From positions 14,934 through 78,933 of the forward strand of contig CAKVIM010000008.1 of the NCBI GenBank assembly GCA_934754775.1: a DNA stretch of 64,000 nt, written 5' to 3'. The stretch comes from an uncultured Candidatus Melainabacteria bacterium. Lineage in GTDB: Bacteria; Cyanobacteriota; Vampirovibrionia; Gastranaerophilales; Gastranaerophilaceae. The notes beneath the pieces are model-generated. The model worked only from the letters and a program-made list of their open reading frames with translations, did no database searches and was not told where the DNA came from. Of this stretch, positions 43,833-52,193 are shown in pieces. The translations under genes and the position numbers were made by a program. Within the stretch, counting starts at the first letter, position 1; each line of letters starts with the position of its first letter.

Positions 43833-45065
43833 ATGTCATTAGTAAATATAATATCAGCAATAGGAAATAACAGTAGCGTTTACCCGCTGATTGTTCGTGA
43901 TTGCGGGATTGAGGTGCCTTCAAAAGTCGTGATGACTTATAATCAAAACCTCAAAGACTCAAAACAAATGGCTAATAATGCGGTAAGAGAACGTTTAATA
44001 GACGAATACGGGACTTCTCTTGTCTGGTTGGGCGGAATTCCTGCGATGGATGCTATTTGTAATTGGGGAATCAGAAAATGCGGTTATAACCCGAAAGTCA
44101 ATCCTTCGCTGTTGAAAGAGGACTCTAAACAGGGATTAAAATTTAATATTGAAAAGTTTAAGAAGCTTGCTCCAGAGGAAGTTAAGGAAATGGAGAAGGT
44201 TCTGAATAATAAGTCAACTTATCAGAAACTGCTTGCGGGTAAATTTGTTTTGTCGACGGCCATTCCTGTTGCTATAATGGGCTATTTTTTACCTAAGTTT
44301 AATTTTGCTTTAACTGATAAGATAAGAAAAAAACAAGAAGCTCTGAAGCCTGTAGTTGAGCCGATTTTAAAGGATGAAGAAAAGATTGAAGGCAAAAACC
44401 TTCCGGCATTTAGAGGTGTTTCAGCGGCTTTAGCTAATATGCCGACAGTTCACAAAATGGCTCTAACTGATGGCGGTTTGACTGTGGGTAGAGTCGGAAC
44501 TGCAAGAAATAAGTACGAAAAATTAGAAAATGGGTTCAAGATGTCTATGATGATGTTTTTAAACTTTGTTGCTCCGATTTGGATTGCCAAAGGTTTTGAC
44601 TCGCTTTCTAACAAACTTTTTAATACAAACGTGAACCTTGACCCTAACTTGTTGAACGATAAAGAGTTTTTAGCTGAGGTTAAGAACAATTCTCTGGAAC
44701 TTCCAAAAGATGACGTTATCGGATTTTTGGATAATAATCCCGATTCGAAATTTGCTAAGCTTGCCGAAAAATATTGCGGTGTAAAATATTTGAAAAATCG
44801 AGTCCGTGATCCGAGAGAGTTTGTGAACGAAAAGAAAATTGAAGTGTTTAAAAAAGAGATAGAAAAATTTGCAAAACAGGCTGGCGAGTCTGTGGATGTT
44901 AATAAATTTGCAAAAAAAGCACTTTGGGTTAAGTCTGCAAATATTTTAGCGAATGTTGGGATAAGCAGTTTCTTGCTTGCTGTCGCTCTTCCGAAGTTGA
45001 CATTCATTTTGCGTAAAAAAGTTACAGGTTCTGATGCAGAACCCGGATTGATAAAAAAGGCGTGA
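43833..45065 (+). CDS. Lineage-specific membrane protein, paralogue A
   Basis: A 410-residue protein of unknown function related to the one at 49071. The shared order is a polar N-terminus, then a segment with GTSLVWLGGIPAMD (about 62-75), then a helix ending VPVAIMGYFLPKFN-like (about 140-155; here AIPVAIMGYFLPKFN). A basic stretch KIRKKQEALKP leads to a short motif NLPAFRG (189-195). A second half has MTDGG-like VGRVGTARNKYE, and a final hydrophobic helix SFLLAVALPKLTF precedes RKKVTGSDAEPG. Two to four membrane segments are likely. Shine-Dalgarno is AAGGAG. The role is unknown; the PAFRG-type motif recurs in the paralogue and in the GH13 protein. Confidence 0.6.
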   Translation: MSLVNIISAIGNNSSVYPLIVRDCGIEVPSKVVMTYNQNLKDSKQMANNAVRERLIDEYGTSLVWLGGIPAMDAICNWGIRKCGYNPKVNPSLLKEDSKQGLKFNIEKFKKLAPEEVKEMEKVLNNKSTYQKLLAGKFVLSTAIPVAIMGYFLPKFNFALTDKIRKKQEALKPVVEPILKDEEKIEGKNLPAFRGVSAALANMPTVHKMALTDGGLTVGRVGTARNKYEKLENGFKMSMMMFLNFVAPIWIAKGFDSLSNKLFNTNVNLDPNLLNDKEFLAEVKNNSLELPKDDVIGFLDNNPDSKFAKLAEKYCGVKYLKNRVRDPREFVNEKKIEVFKKEIEKFAKQAGESVDVNKFAKKALWVKSANILANVGISSFLLAVALPKLTFILRKKVTGSDAEPGLIKKA

Positions 45066-45152
45066 GATTAAAATTATATAAATATTTTAAGAATATCGTT
45101 TTTTTTATACTATACTTGAATGGTAGTTAAAAATTATAAATGGAGAAAGAGA

Positions 45153-45977
45153 ATGACAGTTTTAGAAAAATCATTGATTCACCCATCTGCAGTTATACAT
45201 CCGTCTGCAGAAATCGCAGAAGGTGTAAGCATCGGACCTAACGTAGTGATTGGCGAAGGTGTAAAGATAGGCAAAGGTACAAGAATTATTGCTAATGCGT
45301 ATATTGAGTTTGCAGAAATTGGTGAAAACTGTACAATTTCTCCGTTCTCAACAATCGGTTCAGAACCTCAAGATTTGGGCTATAAAGGTGAAGCAACAAA
45401 AGTTGTTATCGGTAATGAAACAATCATCAAAGAAAACGTTACAATTCACAGAGGTGCCGCATGTGGCGACTTTACAACAAGAATTGGTAACAAATGCTTG
45501 TTGATGGTTGGCTCTCACGTAGCTCACAATTGTGTTTTGGCTGATCAAGTAATCTTGGCTAACTTGGTAACTCTTGGTGGCCATGTACACGTTGGGTTTG
45601 GTGCGTTTGTTGGCGGCATGAGCGTATTCCACCAAAATATCAGAATCGGTGATATGGCTATTATTAGCGGGTTCTCTGCTTCTCGTCAAGACATTCTTCC
45701 TTATTCAAAAGGTGAAGGACGTCCGCCTGTTCCACGTGGATTGAATGTTATTGCGATGAAACGTAGAGGTGTTTCTCAAGAAATTAGAACTGCTACCAAT
45801 GAAGCGTTTAAACTATTGATTTCAGAAGAATATAATACAACTCAAGCTATTGAAAAAATTAAGGCTGAGATTCCGATGAATGAATATATCGAAAAGATGA
45901 TAGATTTCATCCAAACTTCAAAGAGAGGTGTGTTGCTAAAATCTCATAAATCAGGTTATCAATCATTGGATGAATAG
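45153..45977 (+). CDS. lpxA: UDP-N-acetylglucosamine acyltransferase LpxA
   Basis: A 274-residue left-handed beta-helix acyltransferase. Hexapeptide repeats run from IHPSAVIHPSAEIAEGVSIG through NCTISPFSTIGSEPQDLGYKG, a block specific to LpxA. The catalytic His is in MVGSHVAHNC, and GLNVIAMKRRGVS starts the helical C-terminal domain. It catalyses the first step of lipid A synthesis, so the host makes LPS. The ATG at 45153 with Shine-Dalgarno GGAGAAAGAG is preferred over the in-frame ATG at 45120. No lpxB/lpxD/fabZ adjoin it, unlike the common cluster. A terminator follows. Confidence 0.92.
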   Translation: MTVLEKSLIHPSAVIHPSAEIAEGVSIGPNVVIGEGVKIGKGTRIIANAYIEFAEIGENCTISPFSTIGSEPQDLGYKGEATKVVIGNETIIKENVTIHRGAACGDFTTRIGNKCLLMVGSHVAHNCVLADQVILANLVTLGGHVHVGFGAFVGGMSVFHQNIRIGDMAIISGFSASRQDILPYSKGEGRPPVPRGLNVIAMKRRGVSQEIRTATNEAFKLLISEEYNTTQAIEKIKAEIPMNEYIEKMIDFIQTSKRGVLLKSHKSGYQSLDE

Positions 45978-46001
45978 AGTCTGAAAAATAAATTTAACGA
46001 T

Positions 46002-46041
46002 AAAGGGTATTAATTACAATTATTAATGCCCTTTGTTTTTT
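46002..46041 (+). terminator. Terminator of lpxA
   Basis: An AAAGGGTATTAATTA/TAATTATTAATGCCCTTT-like stem followed by GTTTTTT, 25 bases after the lpxA stop. Confidence 0.8.
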
Positions 46042-46170
46042 ACCTAAATGTTAAGTTTTGTAAAACGCTATAAATCAATGATATTGCCATAAATGCTCAA
46101 ATGTTTAAAATTATACAAAAATATTCTTTAACCCTCTTGACTTAATTTTCTTATGTGCAATAATATAGGT

Positions 46171-46311
46171 ATGCACTTTAAGTGTAGCCGAAACACTAAA
46201 TAGTAAATAACCCCAAAAATCATATAAACTCCTAGATAATAAACACTAAAAAGACCATTAGGATGCAGAAAACAAAACCCACTCGACACACACCGGGTGG
46301 TTTTTTTTATG
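46171..46311 (+). ncRNA. Candidate small RNA with its own promoter and terminator
   Basis: TTGACT (46137-46142) with AATAAT (46159-46164, 16-base spacer) gives a good sigma-70 promoter. About 140 bases later CCACTCG-N8-CGGGTGG and eight Ts make a terminator (46278-46311). Between them there is no gene, only a possible 10-codon frame from an ATG near 46171. A CACTTTAAGTG hairpin lies at the 5' end. The remaining 46042-46136 stretch is featureless AT-rich DNA. Neighbours are lpxA (already terminated) and the DMT gene, which has its own TATAAT. No known RNA family is recognised. Confidence 0.4.
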
Positions 46312-46334
46312 CCTTTTTGTATATAATATAAATT

Positions 46335-47159
46335 ATGATTTCTATTGTATTCGGTGTAATAGCAAGGATTTTTTCAAACTCTTATTTGAATCTTTTTCAA
46401 AAAGTGTTGACTGCAAAAGGGCAAAAATCTTCTGTGGTTAACTTTTACACATATTTGGGGCTTTCAGTTCTGGGGTTGTTTTTTCTTGATAAAATTAATC
46501 TGACTCAAGAAATATTATTTTATGCTTCAATTATGGGACTTCTTGGGAGTTTGGGAAATTATTTTATAATAAAAGCCTTGTCAATGGGCGATTTATCATC
46601 AATTGCTCCTATAAATTCTTATAAACCGATTGTTGCAATGTTTGTTGGATTTTTGTGGTTACATGAAATTCCGACTATACAGGCGATTTTCGGTATTGGA
46701 TTAATTGTGCTTGGAACTTACTTTCTCTTAGGTTTTGCAAAAGTTGAAGTTCCCCATCAAGCCATTTTCTATCGAGTTCTTGCGTTGTTTTTCTCCGGAA
46801 TAGAAGCAATTTTTATTAAAAAAATAATTTTGCTTACAAATGTAACTGCAGCTTTCTTTTTGTGGGCATTTTTCGGACTTCTGTTTGCTTTGATATTTCT
46901 AGCAGTATCAAGGCATAAGCCTAAAATTGTATCTCTCAAGTACCAGCTATTGCTGATTTCAGCTGTTGGTGTAATGCAATATTCGACTAACTATGTTTTT
47001 TCTAAGATGAATGTTGCTTATGCTCTTGCTCTGTTTCAGCTTTCAACTTTGTTAAGTGTATTTCTTGGTGCAAGCATGTTTAATGAGCAAAATATAAAGG
47101 CAAAAGTTGTTGGCTCTTTGATTATGATAGCTGGGGCGGTAACTATTATACTCGCTTAA
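46335..47159 (+). CDS. DMT-superfamily (EamA) transporter
   Basis: A 274-residue protein with ten predicted transmembrane helices in two EamA-like halves. The first has GNYFIIKALSMGDLSSIAPINSYKPIVAMFVGFLWLHEIP, the conserved end of an EamA repeat, and the second repeats it as ALALFQLSTLLSVFLGASMFNEQ. The family exports metabolites or amino acids across the inner membrane; the substrate is unknown. No Shine-Dalgarno is present; TATAAT (46322-46327) ends 7 bases before the ATG, so the mRNA may be leaderless. Its stop overlaps the 3' end of tag on the other strand by 14 bases. Confidence 0.88.
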   Translation: MISIVFGVIARIFSNSYLNLFQKVLTAKGQKSSVVNFYTYLGLSVLGLFFLDKINLTQEILFYASIMGLLGSLGNYFIIKALSMGDLSSIAPINSYKPIVAMFVGFLWLHEIPTIQAIFGIGLIVLGTYFLLGFAKVEVPHQAIFYRVLALFFSGIEAIFIKKIILLTNVTAAFFLWAFFGLLFALIFLAVSRHKPKIVSLKYQLLLISAVGVMQYSTNYVFSKMNVAYALALFQLSTLLSVFLGASMFNEQNIKAKVVGSLIMIAGAVTIILA

Positions 47160-47685
47160 AGCAACCTTCTTCGTGGTCGTTAATTACTCCAATTGCTTGC
47201 AAATATGAGTAGATTATAACTGTTCCAACGTATTTCATGCCACGCTTTTTTAAGTCGTTTGAGATTTTATCTGAAAGTGGTGAACTTACCGGAAAACCTG
47301 TGTCTGTGATGATTTTATTGTTCGTAAAGCCCCAAATATAATTTGAAAAACTTCCAAATTCTTTTTGTATTTTAAGAAATATTTTAGCATTTCCGATAGC
47401 TGCGTTAATTTTTCCTCTTGAGCGGATAATTTTTTCATTCTTTAGCAGCTCTTCAATTTTAGAGTCTGTGTAGTTTGCGACCTTATTCACATCAAAATTA
47501 TCAAAAGCTGCTCTAAAGGCTTCTCGTTTCTTAAGAACCGTAATCCAAGACAATCCGGCTTGAAAAGATTCCAAAATAAGCAGCTCAAACAATTCTTTGT
47601 CATCGTGCTTTGGAACACCCCACTCTTCGTCATGGTATTTTACATAAATTTCAGACTTCTCATCAACCCAGTGACATCTTTGCAT
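47146..47685 (-). CDS. tag: DNA-3-methyladenine glycosylase I
   Basis: A 179-residue Tag, which removes 3-methyladenine from DNA in base-excision repair. The start RCHWVDEKSEIYVKYHDEEWGVP holds the zinc Cys and His and the catalytic-pocket Glu/Trp region. SFQAGLSWITVLKKREAFR is the helix-hairpin-helix neighbourhood, and the closing NDHEEGC supplies the last His and Cys zinc ligands. The ATG at 47685 begins one base after the rbgA stop and matches the family's start; the frame remains open to 47706. It is the last gene of rplS-rbgA-tag. Confidence 0.93.
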   Translation of the reverse strand: MQRCHWVDEKSEIYVKYHDEEWGVPKHDDKELFELLILESFQAGLSWITVLKKREAFRAAFDNFDVNKVANYTDSKIEELLKNEKIIRSRGKINAAIGNAKIFLKIQKEFGSFSNYIWGFTNNKIITDTGFPVSSPLSDKISNDLKKRGMKYVGTVIIYSYLQAIGVINDHEEGCFKRV

Positions 47686-47686
47686 A

Positions 47687-48523
47687 TTACTGCTCCGGTA
47701 ATTCATCCAATATAAATAATCCCAAACGACCTTCTCTGAAGTCTTTAAGGATGAATATTGCGGTTCTTTCCGTATCTGGAGAGTCGCCTCTTATAATCCA
47801 ATTTCTTTTTGTTGCAATATCTTCTAATGTCAAATTTTCTACATTGTAGTGTTTGCAAAGTTCTTCTTCGTGTTTTTCGCTAAGCAGCTGTAACAACGCC
47901 TTTGCTACAGGTTCCGGCGAGTATGCATTTTCTGAAACAGAGCTTACGAACGCCAACTTAGCTGCCTGCATCTGGTCATCTTGTTTTGTAGGAATAATCC
48001 CAGGGGTGTCCAGTAAATCAAGTTTCGGGTTGATTCGAACCCACTGTTGTTGTCTTGTAACTCCGGCCTTTGCTCCGATTTTAGTTTTAGATGAGCGTGT
48101 AAGCTTGTTTATGACGCTAGATTTGCCAACATTTGGCATGCCAACGACCATTGCTCTTGCAGGACGTCTAAGTAGTCCTTTTGCCATAAGAGCTTGAATT
48201 CTAGGTTCGCTTAGTTCGACTGCAGACTTTACAACAGCGGTTAAGTCTTTTGAACCTTTTGCGTCGGTTACAATAATTGGGCAGCCTGTAGTTTCTTTCA
48301 AGTAGCTAACCCATTGTTTGAGTTCGTTTTTGTCTACCAAATCAGCTTTATTCAACAAAAGAAGCCTTGGTTTATCTCCCAAAAGCTTCTTTATGTTTGC
48401 ATAACTGCTACTCAAAGGTAATCTGCTATCACGTACCTCAATAATCACATCAACAAGATTAAGCTTTTCTTTTAATTGACGCTCTGCTTTTGCAATGTGT
48501 CCAGGGTACCAGTGAATGTGCAA
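47687..48523 (-). CDS. rbgA: Ribosome biogenesis GTPase RbgA (YlqF)
   Basis: A 278-residue circularly permuted GTPase. It opens HIHWYPGHIAKAERQLKEKLNLVDVIIEVRDSRLPLSS, the YlqF hallmark. The motifs appear in permuted order: G4 LNKADL (about 57-62), then G1 GMPNVGKSSVINKL (about 128-141), then G3 DTPGI. A C-terminal ANTAR-like helical domain follows. It is needed for late 50S assembly. It sits 12 bases after rplS, a widely conserved pairing, and one base before tag. Confidence 0.95.
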   Translation of the reverse strand: MHIHWYPGHIAKAERQLKEKLNLVDVIIEVRDSRLPLSSSYANIKKLLGDKPRLLLLNKADLVDKNELKQWVSYLKETTGCPIIVTDAKGSKDLTAVVKSAVELSEPRIQALMAKGLLRRPARAMVVGMPNVGKSSVINKLTRSSKTKIGAKAGVTRQQQWVRINPKLDLLDTPGIIPTKQDDQMQAAKLAFVSSVSENAYSPEPVAKALLQLLSEKHEEELCKHYNVENLTLEDIATKRNWIIRGDSPDTERTAIFILKDFREGRLGLFILDELPEQ

Positions 48524-48535
48524 TTCGAATACCTC

Positions 48536-48889
48536 TTATTTTTTTTCAATTTTTTCCTTAATACGTGTAGCTTTACCAGAACGTTCTCTTAAGTAATATA
48601 ATTTAGCACGTTTTACATCACCTCTTCTTTGAACAGTGATTTTTTCAATACGTGGTGAGTATACTAAGAATACACGTTCAACGCCAACGCCTTGGAATAC
48701 TTTTCTTACAGTGATAGTTTTGTTAATGCCTGAACCGTGTTCAGCAATAATAGTACCTTCGTAAGCCTGTATTCTTTCTTTGTTACCTTCTACGATTTTA
48801 ACAGATACTCTAACAGTGTCACCAGGGTTCATAACCGGTAATTCTCTTGTTGTGTATTCTGATTCTAAGTTTTTAATAATAGGATTCAT
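48536..48889 (-). CDS. rplS: 50S ribosomal protein L19
   Basis: A 117-residue L19, with [47 protein letters not shown] and [20 protein letters not shown], all family signatures. It lies at the 30S-50S interface. It heads the leftward rplS-rbgA-tag unit. On the minus strand AAGGA precedes the ATG, with TATAAG as a possible -10 just upstream. The 180 bases between it and the divergent 49071 gene hold both promoters. Confidence 0.97.
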   Translation of the reverse strand: MNPIIKNLESEYTTRELPVMNPGDTVRVSVKIVEGNKERIQAYEGTIIAEHGSGINKTITVRKVFQGVGVERVFLVYSPRIEKITVQRRGDVKRAKLYYLRERSGKATRIKEKIEKK

Positions 48890-49070
48890 TTTGCTATTCC
48901 TTATATTCTGACTAACATATACATTTTAATTTAATCATAAATAAAACATAATCCAAATACAAGTAGGAATGAGAAATGTTTACTTTTGTAACATTTTTGT
49001 TTAAAATTAACAAAAATAAATCTTTACGATTTTTCTCTATACTAGCTGTTAACATGAAAGGTTTATAATT

Positions 49071-50522
49071 TTGAATCCTATATCGAGCCGAAATTTATCT
49101 AAAGTAATTACAAGTATGACGAAGGCAGATGCTATGAAGCCGATTGTGGCATTGGAAGCTACCGTTGTTACAGGGAGAACTTATCAGGCATATAAGCGTG
49201 GTAAATGGGATGAAGCTAGAGAAAGATTTATTGAAGAATCTATGGGCTCAATCGTTTGGTTGTGCGGTGTTGCGAGCTTTAATAAATTGGGCGATAAACT
49301 TCTTGTAAAATTATTTAAGTCTAATGGAAAAAACTTTGATGTTGGAACAGATAAAATTTTAAGAACTCCGTTTGAAAACTTTATGAACACGGTTAAGCCG
49401 AAGAATTTTACTGCAAAACAAGTTGCTCTTATAAAAGGTGCGAAAGTCCTTTCAAGCATCGTGTTAGCGAATATGATAATCGGTTTTGTTGTGCCAAAGG
49501 TTAACCAAGGATTGACTAAAAAGCTTCGTCATGAACGTCAAGCACAGAAACCGCAAAACGAAAATAAAACAGCAAATCCGTCATTTAAAGGCGGAGCAAT
49601 TAACGCTATAAACGTGTTTACAAATTGTATTGAAAACACTAATACCGGTAAATTGTTGTCTTCTGACGTTGGTATCGCAGGCGGTCGTATGTATAATGCC
49701 CGCAGAAAAGAGGAAAGAACAGAAATTGCAATCCGTGATATCGGTTCAATCTATTTCTATATGTGGGCTCAAGGTCATGTAAGAAATCTTTTGAATTTAG
49801 CAGAAATCGGTCATACAACAAGACTTAATCCTGCTACTGCAAAGATATTGGACGATCATTTAGCCAAATATTTGAACGACAAATCAATGTCTGTAGAAGA
49901 TTTCAGAAAAAATGTTCTGGGCAATCCTGATGTTAAGCTGCCGGAAGGGCTTAAGTTTGAATCAAATAAACTTTCAACTTGGGATAAAATGATGAAAAAT
50001 AAACCGCTTGAAGTTATCAAGTTGAAAGATTTAGAAGGACATAATATTTCATCAGAAATTTTAGATAGAGCTAAAGAAATGTCTAAGCTTCAACCTTTAA
50101 GAAATGGTGAAGCTGTGCTTACTAAACAGCAATTGATTGATGCGTATAATGTTGCAGAAATAAATGACCCGAAACTTCTTGCGAAAGTGTTTGATGAATT
50201 TACGGAAGGGGCTAATACAAACGAGTTTAAGTATGTATCAAACAAAAAGATTTATAAATTGAAATCAGAGATGGAACATTATGTAGAAAGAATCTGTAAA
50301 GAAGCTAAAGGCGGAAAGATTGATAAAGCTCTTCTTGATAAGATTCAGAAAAAGAATCTTGTCTATAACGGACTTAACTTCGTTGCAGGCTTTGCAGTTG
50401 CAGCAGCCTTCTTGTCAACATTTATTCCAAAAATCCAATACTATGTAACAAGAAAAACTACCGGTGTAGACGCATTCCCTGGGGTATATGACTTCGAACA
50501 TCACCACGAAGAGGTTGACTAG
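49071..50522 (+). CDS. Lineage-specific membrane protein, paralogue B
   Basis: A 483-residue protein related to the one at 43833. Matching points are MGSIVWLCGVASFNKLGDKL against the paralogue's GTSLVWLGGIPAMD, a hydrophobic helix SIVLANMIIGFVVPKVN, a basic stretch and the motif NPSFKGG (169-175). They continue with VGIAGGRMYNARRKEE against VGRVGTARNKYE, and the closing AAAFLSTFIPKIQYYVTRKTTGVDAFPG against KLTFILRKKVTGSDAEPG. The start is TTG at 49071, about 10 bases after GAAAGG; the first in-frame ATG would cut off conserved residues. It has at least two membrane segments. Function is unknown, and a terminator follows. Confidence 0.6.
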   Translation: MNPISSRNLSKVITSMTKADAMKPIVALEATVVTGRTYQAYKRGKWDEARERFIEESMGSIVWLCGVASFNKLGDKLLVKLFKSNGKNFDVGTDKILRTPFENFMNTVKPKNFTAKQVALIKGAKVLSSIVLANMIIGFVVPKVNQGLTKKLRHERQAQKPQNENKTANPSFKGGAINAINVFTNCIENTNTGKLLSSDVGIAGGRMYNARRKEERTEIAIRDIGSIYFYMWAQGHVRNLLNLAEIGHTTRLNPATAKILDDHLAKYLNDKSMSVEDFRKNVLGNPDVKLPEGLKFESNKLSTWDKMMKNKPLEVIKLKDLEGHNISSEILDRAKEMSKLQPLRNGEAVLTKQQLIDAYNVAEINDPKLLAKVFDEFTEGANTNEFKYVSNKKIYKLKSEMEHYVERICKEAKGGKIDKALLDKIQKKNLVYNGLNFVAGFAVAAAFLSTFIPKIQYYVTRKTTGVDAFPGVYDFEHHHEEVD

Positions 50523-50562
50523 TTCTAAATCTTAACCGAATATTAACAAATGTAAAGAAAAA

Positions 50563-50592
50563 AATAAGTCGTGAAATCCGGCTTATTTTTTT
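50563..50592 (+). terminator. Terminator after the 49071 gene
   Basis: An AATAAGTC-GTGAAATCC-GGCTTATT stem followed by a T-run, about 40 bases after the stop. Confidence 0.75.
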
Positions 50593-50634
50593 TACTTTAT
50601 ATATATGTAAACACACAATGTAAGGATTAAGGTT

Positions 50635-50997
50635 ATGCTAACGCTAAACTCATCAGAAGAAAAATCAACTTGCTTTAAGTTTATAGGTGCAGATACTACT
50701 CCAAAAACAACTCATTTGATTTCTAATAATACATCATTAATTATATCAACAAGCGAAGCTCATGCCGGTGAAGATACATGCAGCTTCTATTCAGGTCCTT
50801 CTGATGCAACTATCATGGCATTTGGAGAAAGCTGTGAAGCCACAGGAACTGTTGCTTACGCAGGCGGCGAAACTTCAGGTTCTATCGCTTATGTAGGCGG
50901 TGGTGAGACTAGCGGTTCAATCGCATCTTCATCAGTGTCTGTTGGTGGCGGCTTCTCCGGTGGTTTTTCTGGCGGTAGCTGCAGTTATTCTTGCTAA
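50635..50997 (+). CDS. Small Cys/Gly-rich repeat protein, possible secreted or modified peptide
   Basis: A 120-residue protein with no signal peptide or membrane segment. The N-terminal half is Ser/Thr-rich. Residues 71-97 hold two near-copies of AYxGGxETSGSI, then a Gly/Ser-rich tail ends GGSCSYSC. Five cysteines sit at 13, 49, 67, 116 and 120. A leader-like N-terminus, repeats and a Cys-rich end after GG recall ribosomally made modified peptides, but no modifying enzyme adjoins it, so this is only a suggestion. ACTTTATATATATGTAA (50594-50610) matches half of the P2 motif. Shine-Dalgarno AAGGATTAAGG precedes the ATG and a terminator follows. Confidence 0.55.
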   Translation: MLTLNSSEEKSTCFKFIGADTTPKTTHLISNNTSLIISTSEAHAGEDTCSFYSGPSDATIMAFGESCEATGTVAYAGGETSGSIAYVGGGETSGSIASSSVSVGGGFSGGFSGGSCSYSC

Positions 50998-51023
50998 TCA
51001 ATCAATTCATTCAATATATTTAA

Positions 51024-51052
51024 GTCCGATTTTCGTAATCGGATTTTTTTTG
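51024..51052 (+). terminator. Terminator after the 50635 gene
   Basis: A GTCCGATTT/AATCGGA stem followed by eight Ts, about 30 bases after the stop. Confidence 0.82.
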
Positions 51053-51095
51053 TAAATTTCTTGTCAAAATGTTGTCATAATGATACGATTAATGT

Positions 51096-52193
51096 ATGGG
51101 AGAGAATTTTAATATCATACAATTTTTAAAGAGTGCGGTTGTTACAGGGGCGTCAGATGAACACCTCAAAGTCGGTCACGCACCCTATATCAGAAAAAAC
51201 GGATTTATTAAAAAAACAAATTTACCGCCTTTAACAAAAGAAGAGTTGGATAGTGCGATTTTGGAAATTGCTCCTACTGCTATCAGGGATGAAATTCTTA
51301 CACGCTGCGATGTGGATTTTATGTTCCAAATAAAGGGCTGTTCTCGTTTTAGGGTAAACTATAATAGACAGCTTGGCATGCCGGCACTTGTTATAAGAAA
51401 TATTTCTTATACGATTCCGAAGTTGCAGGATTTATCTTTGCCGGATGTTTTACACTCAATTGTTGGATATCAAAATGGTATTGTCTTGGTTACAGGCCCG
51501 ACAGGAAGCGGTAAGTCTACGACCATTGCGTCTTTGATTAATCAGATTAATACAGAGAGTTCGAAACATATTGTGACGATTGAAGATCCGATAGAGTACG
51601 TTTTTGATTGTCAAAGAAGTATTGTTTCTCAACGACAGGTGGGAGTTGATACAAGAAACTTTTCAGACGGTATAAAATACGCATTAAGACAAGATCCGGA
51701 TGTTATTTTTATTGGTGAAATTCGTGATAAAGAAACCATGGAAGCTGCATTAAAAGCGTCTGAAACCGGACACCTTGTATTGTCTACTTTGCATACAAAT
51801 GATGCAGTGCAGACGATTAACAGAATTGTAAACATGTTTGACGAATCAAATAGATATTTGATAAGAAAACAACTTGCAGAAACTTTGAGGGCTACAATTG
51901 CTCAAAAACTTGTTTACTCTGAACAGGCTAAAAAGAGATTTCCGGCATGCGAGATTATGGTTGTAACTTCAACAATCAAAGATTACATCACAAAAGATAA
52001 TACTGATGAGATATACGAATTATTAAGAGATAATACGATTGATGATATGATTTCAATGAATACGTCGTTAGCTTTGTTGACGGATAGAGGTTGTATTAGC
52101 AAAGAAGAAGCCCTTAAGAATTCTAATGACGAATCGGAATTAGAAAAAATGTTTAGGGGCGTATATCAGGGAACAAAAGCATATTATGAATAA
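51096..52193 (+). CDS. pilT: Type IV pilus retraction ATPase PilT
   Basis: A 365-residue PilT-type secretion ATPase. It has Walker A GPTGSGKST (134-142), the Asp box TIEDPIEYVF, Walker B-like DPDVIFIGEIRDKETMEAALKASETGHLVLSTLHTNDA and the PilT-type C-terminal helix. It depolymerises type IV pili for twitching or DNA uptake. A prepilin is at 17202, but no other pilus gene is near. There is no Shine-Dalgarno: TTGTCA (51061), 17 bases, TGA-TACGAT to 51089, then the ATG 6 bases later, which suggests a leaderless transcript. It overlaps recO by 8 bases. Confidence 0.93.
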   Translation: MGENFNIIQFLKSAVVTGASDEHLKVGHAPYIRKNGFIKKTNLPPLTKEELDSAILEIAPTAIRDEILTRCDVDFMFQIKGCSRFRVNYNRQLGMPALVIRNISYTIPKLQDLSLPDVLHSIVGYQNGIVLVTGPTGSGKSTTIASLINQINTESSKHIVTIEDPIEYVFDCQRSIVSQRQVGVDTRNFSDGIKYALRQDPDVIFIGEIRDKETMEAALKASETGHLVLSTLHTNDAVQTINRIVNMFDESNRYLIRKQLAETLRATIAQKLVYSEQAKKRFPACEIMVVTSTIKDYITKDNTDEIYELLRDNTIDDMISMNTSLALLTDRGCISKEEALKNSNDESELEKMFRGVYQGTKAYYE

